NCBI GenBank assembly: GCA_963749115.1
Contig: CAVVLP010000004.1
Span: 1 to 64,000, forward strand
DNA from: SZUA-36 sp963749115
GTDB lineage: Bacteria > Pseudomonadota > Gammaproteobacteria > Xanthomonadales > SZUA-36
Reading direction: 5' to 3'
Length of the DNA: 64,000 nt
In this document: in pieces, positions 55,248-64,000 of the stretch
Position numbering within the stretch: position 1 is the first letter of the stretch
How the letters are laid out: each line of letters opens with the position of its first letter
The notes under the pieces: generated by a model
What the model was told of the DNA's origin: nothing
Database searches by the model: none
What the model saw: the letters and a program-made list of their open reading frames with translations, nothing else
Translations under genes and position numbers: made by a program

Positions 55248-56180
55248 TTACTCTTTATTCCCGGTTTTGCCCTCTGATCCGATATGTTCTTCACCAAATT
55301 GTCTTCTGACCATTTCCTCTAACTGTGCTTCAGACATCTGGACATCAAGCGTTGTCAAGCTTTCCAGGTAGGTGCGTTTAATGCGTTCCTCATGATTGAT
55401 GCGTTGCTGATCGATCAGTTGTGCTTTTACATCATCAAATTCCATTTTTTTAGGTTCAATGTAGGCATCAAGACGAATGACATGGTAGCCATAGTCCGTT
55501 TTTACCGGTTTGGAGATTTCACCTGGCTGCATTGCGAATGCCGCTTCTTCAAAGGCCTTGACCATATCGCCTTTTTTAACATTGCTGAATTTACCCTTGT
55601 TAGAAGAAGCACTGGGGTCTTCGGAATACTCTGCTACCAGTTCGTCAAAAGCAGCCGGGTTATCCACCAGTTGCTGGTAAACAGATTCAGCACGTGCTTT
55701 CGCATCGTGGTCCGGGCGCTCCTTGGTGGACACGAGAATATGACTGACATTAACCATTGGTGAAGAAAGCATATTCGCCTGGTTCAATTGGTATCTCTCA
55801 TAGGCAAGTTGCTCAAAATCAGCTTTAGGCTGTGTAGCCACGTAGTGCGCCAGCCAGGCTTCAGCCAACTCGGATTGAGCCGCCATTTTCATACGGTCGA
55901 TAACGACCTGTTCTTTATCAAAACCGGCTTCACGCGCATCGGCAGCCAGTTGTGAGCGTAGCAGTAATGACGCCAGGACGTCCTGCAAACGCTTGCCATT
56001 ACGCAAGGTGGGCAAACGCACATCAGCCGGAATCTTGTCGACGCGGGCATTGAACTGTTGATAGGTGATCACACCCTTACCCCTTTGAGCCAGAATTTCG
56101 TTTTCATCTACAGGCTCATTGGCAACCGTTTTCGTGGTGATTAGAAGAAGACTTGTGAGGACAATGGATATGAGTTTCAT
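55248..56180 (-). CDS. PpiC-type (parvulin) peptidyl-prolyl isomerase, exported
   Basis: Periplasmic foldase. A signal peptide (MKLISIVLTSLLLITTKTVA) fixes the start at 56180; an upstream in-frame ATG (56231) lacks support. A helical N-domain resembling SurA/PrsA arms precedes one parvulin domain: VNVSHILVSTKERPDHDAKA, AEYSEDPSASSNKGKFSNVK and TDYGYHVIRLDAYIEPKKME. A charged helical C-terminus follows. About 310 aa. Single-parvulin proteins in glycan loci may help fold outer-membrane components, but its partner is unknown. Confidence 0.88.
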   Translation of the reverse strand: MKLISIVLTSLLLITTKTVANEPVDENEILAQRGKGVITYQQFNARVDKIPADVRLPTLRNGKRLQDVLASLLLRSQLAADAREAGFDKEQVVIDRMKMAAQSELAEAWLAHYVATQPKADFEQLAYERYQLNQANMLSSPMVNVSHILVSTKERPDHDAKARAESVYQQLVDNPAAFDELVAEYSEDPSASSNKGKFSNVKKGDMVKAFEEAAFAMQPGEISKPVKTDYGYHVIRLDAYIEPKKMEFDDVKAQLIDQQRINHEERIKRTYLESLTTLDVQMSEAQLEEMVRRQFGEEHIGSEGKTGNKE

Positions 56181-56215
56181 CGCTGATTCCGTATTTTTAC
56201 TAACACTTTTGACAT

Positions 56216-56246
56216 AAAAAAAAACGGGCACCAGCTAAGGTGCCCG
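56216..56246 (-). terminator. Rho-independent terminator after the Ig-like gene
   Basis: On the minus strand CGGGCACC pairs with GGTGCCCG (56239–56246 and 56225–56232) and is followed at once by nine T (56224–56216). It separates the Ig-like gene from the PpiC gene. Confidence 0.92.
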
Positions 56247-56269
56247 ACTTTAATCACTAAACTAACTGC

Positions 56270-57433
56270 CTAGCGGTTGATATGTTGTACTGTCGTAACA
56301 CAAGGTGATGAGCTACATGTTGTACTTGAACTGTTGGTACCATCGGTATAGGTCAAATTGACATAATAATCCGTATTGGGTTCCAACGCACAAGAGCCAA
56401 CTTTACCAACGGTTGTCCAGTTTATGCCGCCGCTAATACCCCAAACATGGTCACACTCAGGTTCTACGTCGAAGTCACCCGGGCATTCGGAAATCGCACC
56501 AAGCCTGACGCCATCGGTTATCGTTGTTTCGATTGTAGTAATCCTACCGTTGGATAGGATATTACCAGTATTGAATTTGATAGCATGATATCCATATCTC
56601 GTTATTGTTAAGTATTTATTGTCATAAACAGGTTTAGGGAAACTCTGGTTCCAAAAGTCAAACCATTCTTCGGTGTTGCCTACAAGTGCCGGCTCAGCAC
56701 AATTATCAATACCAACCTGGTTAACTGTAACCACACTGGTTGAGATGGCCGGACCTGCATCGCCGTCACAGGTTAGCGTAAGCGCATATACAGCCGCTGT
56801 ATCAATTGTGACTTGAGTACCTGCGCTCTGAGTAGCAACTGTACCTGTCCAACCATCTACGCCAGGGGTAGCAGAGGCGGTACAGGAGCTGGCGTTTTGG
56901 GTTGCCCAACTTAGCGTTGTTGTACCACCTTCTTCAAATGTCGATGGTGACGCAACAAAGCTTGAAATAGCAACAGCGGTGGCTGAATTGACAGTCAGGT
57001 TGACATTACTGACAGCCGGGTCGCCCACCGGACCAGTACAGGTCAGGGTGAACTGGTGAGTGCCTTCGAGTGACGTGGTAATGCTTTGATTACCACTGGT
57101 GCTAACTGTACCGGCCCAATCGCCAACGCCACCACTTGCCGTACATGCATCGGCGTTTGCGGTAGCCCAACTCAAGGTGGCAGAACCACCTGCCAGGATG
57201 GTATTCGGAGACACCGAAAAACTGGTGATCGCAACATTATCACCAACGACCACCTTTGATACCGTATAACCGGGAATCGTGGTTATATAGAGGTCGCCAC
57301 TATTGGGGGTGATACTGATGCCGCTGATATCTGAAGCGGGTATTGACTGGTTGTCTATGACAACATCGGCATTTGCTGCCCCGCTTATTATGGCCAGTGC
57401 AAAGAGCCATTTAAATCCATTTAATTTACACAT
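56270..57433 (-). CDS. Secreted protein with two Ig-like repeats, function unknown
   Basis: An N-terminal signal (about residues 1–22: MCKLNGFKWLFALAIISGAA) is followed by a short domain. Two tandem ~80-residue Ig-like repeats follow, each with SFxxSPxTxxxGGxxTLSWAT, ACTAS and TLTC. The C-terminal third (about 255–387) is rich in paired cysteines (CPGDFDVEPECDHVWG, SCALEPNTDYYVNLTY, TTCSSSPCVT) and looks like a carbohydrate- or adhesion-type domain, but I do not recognise it. No sorting motif such as PEP-CTERM is seen. It stands alone, with terminators on both sides. Confidence 0.75.
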   Translation of the reverse strand: MCKLNGFKWLFALAIISGAANADVVIDNQSIPASDISGISITPNSGDLYITTIPGYTVSKVVVGDNVAITSFSVSPNTILAGGSATLSWATANADACTASGGVGDWAGTVSTSGNQSITTSLEGTHQFTLTCTGPVGDPAVSNVNLTVNSATAVAISSFVASPSTFEEGGTTTLSWATQNASSCTASATPGVDGWTGTVATQSAGTQVTIDTAAVYALTLTCDGDAGPAISTSVVTVNQVGIDNCAEPALVGNTEEWFDFWNQSFPKPVYDNKYLTITRYGYHAIKFNTGNILSNGRITTIETTITDGVRLGAISECPGDFDVEPECDHVWGISGGINWTTVGKVGSCALEPNTDYYVNLTYTDGTNSSSTTCSSSPCVTTVQHINR

Positions 57434-57562
57434 GTTTCCTCTCTCTCTACTTTAGTTCCGCCCGGAATTTGAGTGCTGTTATTTATTTTATAATGATCAG
57501 CACGATTCAAAACAACAATTTAAAATTAACAAACAATTAATATATCGGTATATCCAAACACA

Positions 57563-57589
57563 GAAGAGGGCCGATTACCGGCCCTCTTC
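57563..57589 (-). terminator. Strong hairpin after the EF-hand secreted gene
   Basis: GAAGAGGGCCG (57563–57573) and CGGCCCTCTTC (57579–57589) pair perfectly around five bases, 27 bp past the stop at 57616. No long T run follows, so it may act with Rho or as a stability hairpin. Confidence 0.7.
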
Positions 57590-57615
57590 CTTACGCTGTG
57601 TAGATAGTTACCTAC

Positions 57616-59254
57616 TTACTGTGCTGGTTCTTCCGACATTACCAGATCAAGCGGTCCAAATCCAGGATCTATACCCTGCAAACGGGTACCTTTATGCGTG
57701 AAAATACCACCATAATTACCAATGGTATTACCGCCTTCACCCAGGAAGCCATTCAGGAAGTGTTGAACTGCAAAACCCGTAACTGGCAGACCTTGCAAGC
57801 CACCCAGATCTCCACGAGTGAACAGCTCTTCATCTGCATCAATAACACCGTCCAGATTGGCATCGTGCGGGTAATCGTCTAACTGCAGACGCGCCCAACC
57901 ATACTCAAACCCAAGAATGGAATTATCGATGACGTGGAAATTAGTTGAACCCAGAAGGCTGGTGACAGGACCATCAACCGTCTCATTCAGTGCTCTGAGT
58001 GGATCACCAAACGCGATGATGCTGGTTTCATAGCACAATGTGAATGGAATGATCGGATCAGGATCGATGATAACACCAGGAGGTGCCGGTGAAACGATTG
58101 GCGGTACTGGCTCACCAGTGACGATCGGATCGACGAAGGTGCGTTCTTCACGATCCCATATGGTGTCAAGCAGCACAACTTCACATGCTTCCGGATCATC
58201 ATCATCGCTATCCCAAACAGAAGTGAACGGCGTAACTGGAACAGGTTGACCGGCACTTGGAGCGTAAACATAGAAGTGCTTGGTCGGGAATGTCATTACC
58301 CACTCGGTTCCGGCCAGTGTAGCCATTTCCGTGGTGTATTCATTCATGATCTGATCATGCATGAACACGTAAGATACCGCGTCAACACCACGAGCTAATG
58401 TACCCGAGTCCTGGACAGAACCGTCATCAAGGAATACTACGCCATTGAAAACATTACCACTGTTCAGGCTGGGAAGAACACTGCCTGGCTCTGCATGCAA
58501 AAGATCGTTTGCGAGAACGTCTGTTGCAAAACCATTGATGGCCGTAGCATCGTAAGAGACCATTACGGCTTTATCAACATTGACCAGCGCGGCGCCACCA
58601 AACAAGCCACCACTCGGGGCTTCCATATCGATGAACGGATCACGCAGCCAGTAACCTTCATCACCTACTACGGTGTCATCAGGATCTGTCCATGCATCTA
58701 CCAACTGCTGACAGTCTGCAGGAACGCCATCTAATGTGAGTTGCCGCTGCTGCGGAACCTTCGCTATTGCCGCTAAGCGCATCATCAATGAGCGTACCCA
58801 TTTCGATCATCTCGAAATGACCTTCAGTTGCACGTGAGATATCTTCAGAGCCGCCATCGGTCAGTGCGAATGGCAGGAATACCTGGCTGCCACCATTACC
58901 GTAAAAGTACGGAACCGTACATGTCGTGTCTGTGGTGGTCATTTCTGGTACACCATCGTCATTCATCTCGAGGGACGCAGTCCACACATCATATTTTGAC
59001 ATGTACAGGTTAAAATCGAGCACCTCACGGGTGTTCTCACCTTCAGTGAAACGAACCTTAACGGCTTTCGCTTCACCAGTGGTATTAACCACTGACAGAA
59101 GGGTTACCGCATTGTTATTTACGGTGTAATACGGGTAGATCAAAACCTGGCCGAGGCCATCAGGGTTAATATTGACTGCTTGAGCCGAGCCTACAATTCC
59201 GGCGGCTCCCGCCAGTCCTGCAAGTACTGCTGCGGTTAGATTCTTTCTGTTCAT
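57616..59254 (-). CDS. Secreted protein of unknown function with EF-hand-like motif, one frameshift
   Basis: A signal peptide (MNRKNLTAAVLAGLAGAAGI) precedes NINPDGLGQVLIYPYYTVNN, a motif I associate with uncharacterised gammaproteobacterial secreted proteins. The frame breaks near 58740 and resumes as LDGVPADCQQLVDAW. The C-terminal part carries DANLDGVIDADEE, which fits an EF-hand calcium loop. Joined length is about 545 aa. Proline-rich and acidic stretches (VSPAPPGVIIDPDPIIPF) suggest an extracellular, calcium-bound protein. It lies next to the type II secretion genes and could be a substrate. Function not known. Confidence 0.75.
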
Positions 59255-59426
59255 TACAACACTCCTATTGTGTACACAGGGCTTTTATATAAGTTAAATA
59301 GCGTGTGTAGAAACTGTCAAACTGACGGCAAATACACACAGTTTACGCAAAATTGCACGGCAATCTTACGATATATACTGCATCAAGGCAATAAGTTAAA
59401 CACCATAAGTTCAATGTCCGGACACC

Positions 59427-59855
59427 CTATTGAGGGGGGACCAGATACCAATTGCCACTAATCAGCACCCAGGACTCTTCAATGTCCTTTGTGCCATTGA
59501 AGGATTTTACACCAGGTAAAGCACCATAAACAGTAAAACCTACCAATACCTTCACATTACAAGTCGTTTCTTCACATGTACTTTCCACATATTTTGCACT
59601 TGTCCATTTTACCTGCTGAAGCAAAACTGACCGCTGGTATTGCATTGAAGAGACACTTGAGCGATAGCCCGGTGACAGGAATTCATAAGCACCCGCCAGA
59701 TCACCGCTTAACAAAGTTTCCCAGCGCGCGGTTACACGCTGCTCGATCTGGTTTTCTGTGCTTACACTCGTTGCGCAGGCTGACAGCAGTAACAGACCGC
59801 AAACCACACCCAGTAACCCAACGCGACTGTTATTGGCAAAATTATTCATCTTCAA
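59427..59855 (-). CDS. Small lipoprotein overlapping gspD, NTF2-like
   Basis: 142 aa. GVVCGLLLLSACATSVST contains a clear lipobox (LLSAC). The mature part (QRVTARWETLLSGDLAGAYE through SWVLISGNWYLVPPQ) has the short alpha/beta pattern of NTF2/SnoaL-like domains. Its ATG lies 14 bases inside the end of gspD, so it is translationally coupled to the secretin. That position suggests help in secretin sorting or assembly, as pilotins do, but it does not resemble GspS. Function inferred only from context. Confidence 0.75.
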   Translation of the reverse strand: MKMNNFANNSRVGLLGVVCGLLLLSACATSVSTENQIEQRVTARWETLLSGDLAGAYEFLSPGYRSSVSSMQYQRSVLLQQVKWTSAKYVESTCEETTCNVKVLVGFTVYGALPGVKSFNGTKDIEESWVLISGNWYLVPPQ

Positions 59856-61996
59856 CTAATTCCTCAGCATGCAAAGTGGCATGTTTAATGGGGGGAACCT
59901 TCATAAATTCAACACGGATGTCGTCACTGACCGTTTTCAGGTCATTTGTGTTTTCAATGACGGTTGGCGTGATCATCACGATGGTTTCGCTACGGGTCGT
60001 ATTTGTACTCTGACTCCCAAACAAGCGACCAATACCCGGGATTCGATTCAGGTAAGGCACACCCGTGCGACCCTTGCTCGACTGTTCGGATATCAGCCCA
60101 CCCAAAAATATGGTTTGACCGGACTGCACCGCCACCTGGCTTGTCACCGATTTGTTATTAATCGGTGGGTTGCCGCTTGCTGAAATATCGGGATCACGTG
60201 CACCCGGACGGCTAACTTCCTGGGTCACATCCATGTAAACCAGGCCACCCGGGTTGATTCTTGGTGTCACGGTCAATGTGACACCCGTAGACACATATTG
60301 CGCGCTGCTAACGGTGTTGCCAATACCACCGGTAGAGATACTGGAAGACTGCACCGGTACCTGTGTACCGACGGTAATGGTTGCGGTGGCATTATTACGG
60401 ACCAGCAATGAAGGTGCTCCAAGTGAGCGGACATCCGTAACGCTATCCAGTGCGCTAATGGTGGCCCTTATGAAGCCATTCCCGAGCGGACCGATGATAC
60501 TCGTTAAAAAGTTGGTAGTGCTACCCATTGTGCAAGTCATTAAATTCACTGGGGAAGTTTTCACTGCCAATCGCCCCGGGATTATTGGTCAGGTACCAGT
60601 TAACGCCAAACTCCAGATCTTCGTTCAGTTCAACATCCAGGATCTGTGACTCGATCAGGACCTGCAATGGTTCCTGATCAATCCGTTCAATGGCCGCCTG
60701 GATAGATGAATACTGATTCTGGGTCGCCTGGATCAAAAGTGAGTTGGTCTCAATAACAGAGGTTATACGAATGTCGCCCTCTTCAGTTGAAACCACACCG
60801 CTCGTACTCCCCCGGTTAGATTGCAGCCCACGATCATTTGCTGACTGGCGATTTGAATTGAAGTCACTGATTGAACTTCTTTGGGCTTCCTGCAAGCCGG
60901 GCGCCAGGGTGCCACGACTGGTGTTCTGTCTCGGTGCTGATGCCGTTCCGCCAAACAATTGTGTCAGGTAATCCGCCAGTACCTGCGCCTCGAGGTTTTT
61001 TACGCGGTAGACATACAGCTGAACACCGGAACCGGCAGCGCCGCGGTCAAGTGTCTCAATCCACGTGCGGGCTTTCTCAAGATAAGCTTCCTGCGGGGTG
61101 ATTACCATGACTGATGCCAGCCGCTCTAATGGTACGAAGCGAAACATACCGGCCAGCGGTGATTCCGCTTCCATACCGAATATGGTCGTCAGTTCAGTGG
61201 TTATAGATTCCACATCGACGGTTTGTAACGGATAAATACCGACTGACATACCCGCCAGCCAGTCCACATCAAAGATATCAACGGTTTGCTGGTAGTTACG
61301 CAACTCTTCCTGGGTGCCGGCAAGAAATATCATGCTTCTGCCGGGGTCAACCCTCACCATGGCGCCATCACGCACATAAGGTTCGAGTATTTTGGCCATT
61401 TCAAGTGCGCCGATAAACTCCAAAGGAATCACCCGGACTTCATAACCCATGGCGATATTTTTATCGCTGAGTACCGGCACGAGGGTTCCGCGAATCGCTT
61501 CTGAAACGGGTAAAATGTGATAGCGGCCTTCGGTATAAACCATCGCCGCGCCGTTCCAACGCAACAGCAGTTCAAGAATAGGCATCAACTGGTCACGCGA
61601 CACGGGCTTGGAAGTTGAGAATGTCACCTGCCCGCTGACACCCGGGCCTATGACGAATGTCTCCTGCAAAACCTCACCCAGGATGGTGTGGACAACCGAT
61701 TGCACCGACTCGCCTTCAAAATTCAAAACGATCTCGCCGTCTTCAGAAACCGCGCTGAGCTTGCGTCTCGCCGCGTTCTCGTTGATAAACGCCGCTTCAC
61801 CCAATTTCAATTCAACGTCTTCGACCCCACCGGCCTGGGAAGCATTTTCTGTGGAAGTAAAAATTGGCTCTTCATGCGCTTCCAACTCCGCCTTATTCAA
61901 GCGTTGGTGGTGAGGCCCAGGTCTTGGAGGTATGTCCGTCGTTGCGCAGCTGTTGACCAGCAAAAGAATGGCCACGGCATAAATCAGTGGTTTCAT
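59842..61996 (-). CDS. gspD: GspD/XpsD, type II secretion secretin, one frameshift
   Basis: Outer-membrane channel of the type II system. MKPLIYAVAILLLVNSCATT ends in a lipobox, so the secretin is itself a lipoprotein, as in Xanthomonas XpsD. N-domains follow: IVLNFEGESVQSVVHTILGE, AMGYEVRVIPLEFIGALEMA and YRVKNLEAQVLADYLTQLFG. The secretin core begins at PLQVLIESQILDVELNEDLE. The frame breaks at a GGG near 60529 (dropping one G restores it) and continues with RSLGAPSLLVRNNATATITV, VQSGQTIFLGGLISEQSSKG and VPYLNRIPGIGRLFGSQSTN. About 717 aa joined. Confidence 0.93.
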
Positions 61997-62023
61997 CTGA
62001 TCGCACTCCCGGCGTTGTGTGCT

Positions 62024-62846
62024 CTATCTGTCTTTTTCGTCATCACTGCCCTTGTCCTTTCTTTTATTTTTCATCATTGCACGAATGGCGCTCTGGTACT
62101 CAGAAGGCTTGGCCGCTTGCTTGGCGGTCGACGCGCGAGTGCCGTTTTGAGACTGCTGTTGCTTCCTGCTCAAGACGCAACTCTTCCCGTCTCTCTGCAA
62201 TCCGTTGGCGAATTTGTTCCGCCCTGCTCAATGGTGCATCATCCTCGTCAACCCCTCCCCCGCCCTCACCAGACCCGGCCTGGGTAGTTGCTGCCGGTGC
62301 TACGGGGGTTGGTGGTTCCTGTATTTTGACATCATGAACCTGCAAGTCGAGCTCGAGTGACTGGCCATCACGCGATTCCAACACGACGGTACGCGGATTG
62401 ACTGCAGTGACCTGCCAGCCTAGAAACTCACCCGTCAAGGCATCGCCTTCATGCGCCCTGACGGTTTCGAGATTTGTATCAGCAGGGGTCAGCGAGGCAA
62501 TTTTCATACTTGAAGTAATGACAACACCGGTCAACCTGACGTCCGGTGCATCTTTTATCTCTGTAGTGTCATCATCAGAAATATCTTCATCAAGCTCAAC
62601 CATCACCGGCTGACGGGACTCGTTAAACACCGGCTTTTCATTAATCACCTTGTAATCGCCCAGGGTTCCAACCTGGCGAGCGGTCAAACCCGCATCATTG
62701 CCGGTGGCGATTTCTGCTTCCACCCCGGCAGTTTCCACCGAAACGGGCAGGTTCCAGACAATGGCCATAGCCAGTGCAAGTAACGCAAACAGACCGCAAG
62801 TGGCAGCCAGCACCATACCGAGCGGGTTATCCTGCAGCCATTTCAT
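62024..62846 (-). CDS. gspN: Type II secretion protein GspN/GspC-like (XpsN type), one frameshift
   Basis: Bitopic inner-membrane protein expected to link the inner-membrane platform with the secretin. The N-terminal helix MVLAATCGLFALLALAMAIV is followed by an HR-like periplasmic domain (DVRLTGVVITSSMKIASLTP, GEFLGWQVTAVNPRTVVLES). A Gly/Pro linker and a highly charged C-terminus come next. The frame breaks near 62165; the restored end reads SKKKD-like charged sequence finishing KNKRKDKGSDDEKDR at 62024 rather than 62100. No PDZ domain is seen, so it is closer to XpsN than to classical GspC. Confidence 0.82.
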
Positions 62847-63428
62847 TTCAAATACCCCGATACATTAAAACGTATATCCAGCGCACCTTGCTTATTTGCC
62901 TGCTGGGCCCGCGAACGTCTACTGGTTCTTGGCCGGATGATATTCAAATCATCGACCAGCATCAGTGGCATACCGGTTTCCATGCTGAACAGGACCTGCA
63001 AAAAATCTTCAGCATCGCAACGCATACGCACATTCACAGTGACCTTTTGAAAACGTTCCTGTACCCGCGGCCGCACCGGTTGCCGGCTGACAATCTGGCA
63101 GGAATCATCAGCCTGCGTGCGGACCATGTCTCCAATGTTGCCGGACAAGGACGCCGCGGCCTCATCGAACGAGGGGTACTACGAGAAACAAGCCTTCATC
63201 ATTTTGTGAACCGCGTATCCGGCCAAGCTCGGCCTGCAATGACTTCCGTTGCGCAGCAACGGTCTGAAAACGGTTTAATTGTGAACGCAATTCATCGATT
63301 TCCTCTGCATATTCCATGTGACGCAAAACAAACCAATGAAAAACGAGGACATACACCAGTAATAATGCAATTACCAGTAGCATTAAAGCCGTTGCTTTTG
63401 AGTTGCGCTGATCCGGTATAACCTGCAT
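62843..63428 (-). CDS. gspM: Type II secretion protein GspM-like (XpsM type), one frameshift
   Basis: Assembly-platform protein that partners with GspL. A membrane helix (ALMLLVIALLLVYVLVFHWF) is followed by a coiled coil (YAEEIDELRSQLNRFQTVAA). The frame breaks near 63165. Restored, it continues as SLSGNIGDMVRTQADDSCQI and then FQKVTVNVRMRCDAEDFLQV, a ferredoxin-like domain of the GspM-b kind, and ends MPLMLVDDLNIIRPRT and a basic tail. About 194 aa joined. Overlaps both neighbours. Confidence 0.85.
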
Positions 63429-64000
63429 CAGTCATCAACCTCAATATAATTGTCCGTAGTCAAATCAAAAATTTCTTTGCCGCTGCGATTATCCAAACGT
63501 GTAGGGCCGCGAAAAGATGCATTCTCAAAATGGGGCGAATTGTTAATTAACTCAATCAGGCTTTGGGCATTCCCCGATTTACCCTGCATCTGGGTGGTGT
63601 CGCTATGCATGGACAAGCGATCCAGATAGGTATCATCAGGCAGGATGCGGGTTAGCTCTGCCAGCATCTCGACCTTGTATCCGTTTTCAATTTTACGGGT
63701 CTGTAAAAAGCCGGCGGCTTCGCTGGCGTCATCGATCTGTTTTCGAATCTGCTGAACAGCCATGGCCTCCGCACGCACGTCATCAATGGCCTCACCGATG
63801 ACCTTTACCTGGTGCTCACGCAGCCACAATGACTGTGCCATGACAAATATCATGAGAAAAATCGCAACCGCAGCAATCACCCAATTCAGACGAACCTGTT
63901 GGTTAACGACATGGTGGCGCAGGGTTTCCGGCAACAGGTTGATCCCCATGGGTCCGTCGGCGGTAGCGACATCAACACCGGTGGGCGCCAGACCCAGGCG
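63428..64000 (-). CDS. gspL: Type II secretion protein GspL-like (XpsL type), 5' part outside window
   Basis: C-terminal portion of the platform protein that connects ATPase GspE with the periplasm. The frame is open to the right edge (RLGLAPTGVDVATADGPM), so the first Met at 63949 is internal, not the start. INLLPETLRHHVVNQQVRL precedes one membrane helix (WVIAAVAIFLMIFVMAQSLW), then a coiled coil and a ferredoxin-like PilN/GspL periplasmic domain (EMLAELTRILPDDTYLDRLS). The missing part should be the PilM-like actin-fold cytoplasmic domain. TGATG overlap with gspM. Confidence 0.88.
   Translation of the reverse strand, partial: RLGLAPTGVDVATADGPMGINLLPETLRHHVVNQQVRLNWVIAAVAIFLMIFVMAQSLWLREHQVKVIGEAIDDVRAEAMAVQQIRKQIDDASEAAGFLQTRKIENGYKVEMLAELTRILPDDTYLDRLSMHSDTTQMQGKSGNAQSLIELINNSPHFENASFRGPTRLDNRSGKEIFDLTTDNYIEVDD

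Noticed and set aside
1..64000. tRNA genes, rRNA genes, CRISPR arrays and prophage genes
   Set aside because: I looked for cloverleaf-type ends, regularly spaced repeats and phage structural genes and saw none.

Overview
The window is a stretch of gammaproteobacterial chromosome. The markers are the order rsmI–rnpB–mraZ–rsmH–ftsL–ftsI–murE–murF–mraY–ftsW–murG–murC–ddlB–ftsQ–ftsA–ftsZ–lpxC, with lpoA–yraN on the far side, then glyA–nrdR–ribD–ribE–ribBX–ribH–nusB–thiL–pgpA, and an Xps-type (lipoprotein secretin, L-M-N-D order) type II secretion cluster. I cannot name the genus. Nothing in the window looks like a plasmid or a prophage.

Layout. 1–4132: secA (runs off the left edge), an M23 peptidase and a divergent dciA. 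4133–19632: a first surface-polysaccharide locus in three transcription blocks. Block one (+) has an ABC exporter (Wzm/Wzt), a sulfotransferase and a WsaF-like glycosyltransferase. Block two (-) has an RgpF-like protein, a methyltransferase, a large membrane protein, a FAD/NAD oxidoreductase and a GT2. Block three (+) has two GT2 enzymes, a WecG/TagA transferase and a polyprenyl glycosylphosphotransferase. A 257-bp MITE-like element separates blocks two and three. 19728–36225: lpxC and the division/cell-wall (dcw) cluster on the minus strand, lacking murD. 36226–37245: a cluster of ~80-bp repeats and rnpB. 37246–40140: rsmI, lpoA, yraN. 40184–47269: the glyA-to-pgpA operon. 47270–48023: a gene-free stretch dominated by a ~440-bp imperfect palindrome. 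48024–49691: ettA. 49704–55215: a second polysaccharide locus with its own ABC exporter. 55248–59254: a PpiC isomerase and two secreted proteins of unknown function. 59427–64000: a lipoprotein and gspD-N-M-L, running off the right edge.

How they work together. Most of the window serves the envelope. LpxC commits lipid A synthesis, the dcw genes make lipid II and the divisome, and LpoA, RsmI and RNase P RNA are the usual neighbours. Each of the two ABC-exported glycan loci carries a possible chain-modifying enzyme (sulfotransferase in one, methyltransferase in the other). The type II system could export the two secreted proteins beside it.

Sequence quality. At least 28 frame breaks lie in genes that must be functional (murC, murE, murF, mraY, ftsI, ftsQ, rsmH and others), while the polysaccharide loci and the glyA operon are nearly clean. 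I read these as base-calling or assembly indels rather than pseudogenes. Such genes are annotated over their full span with the breaks noted.
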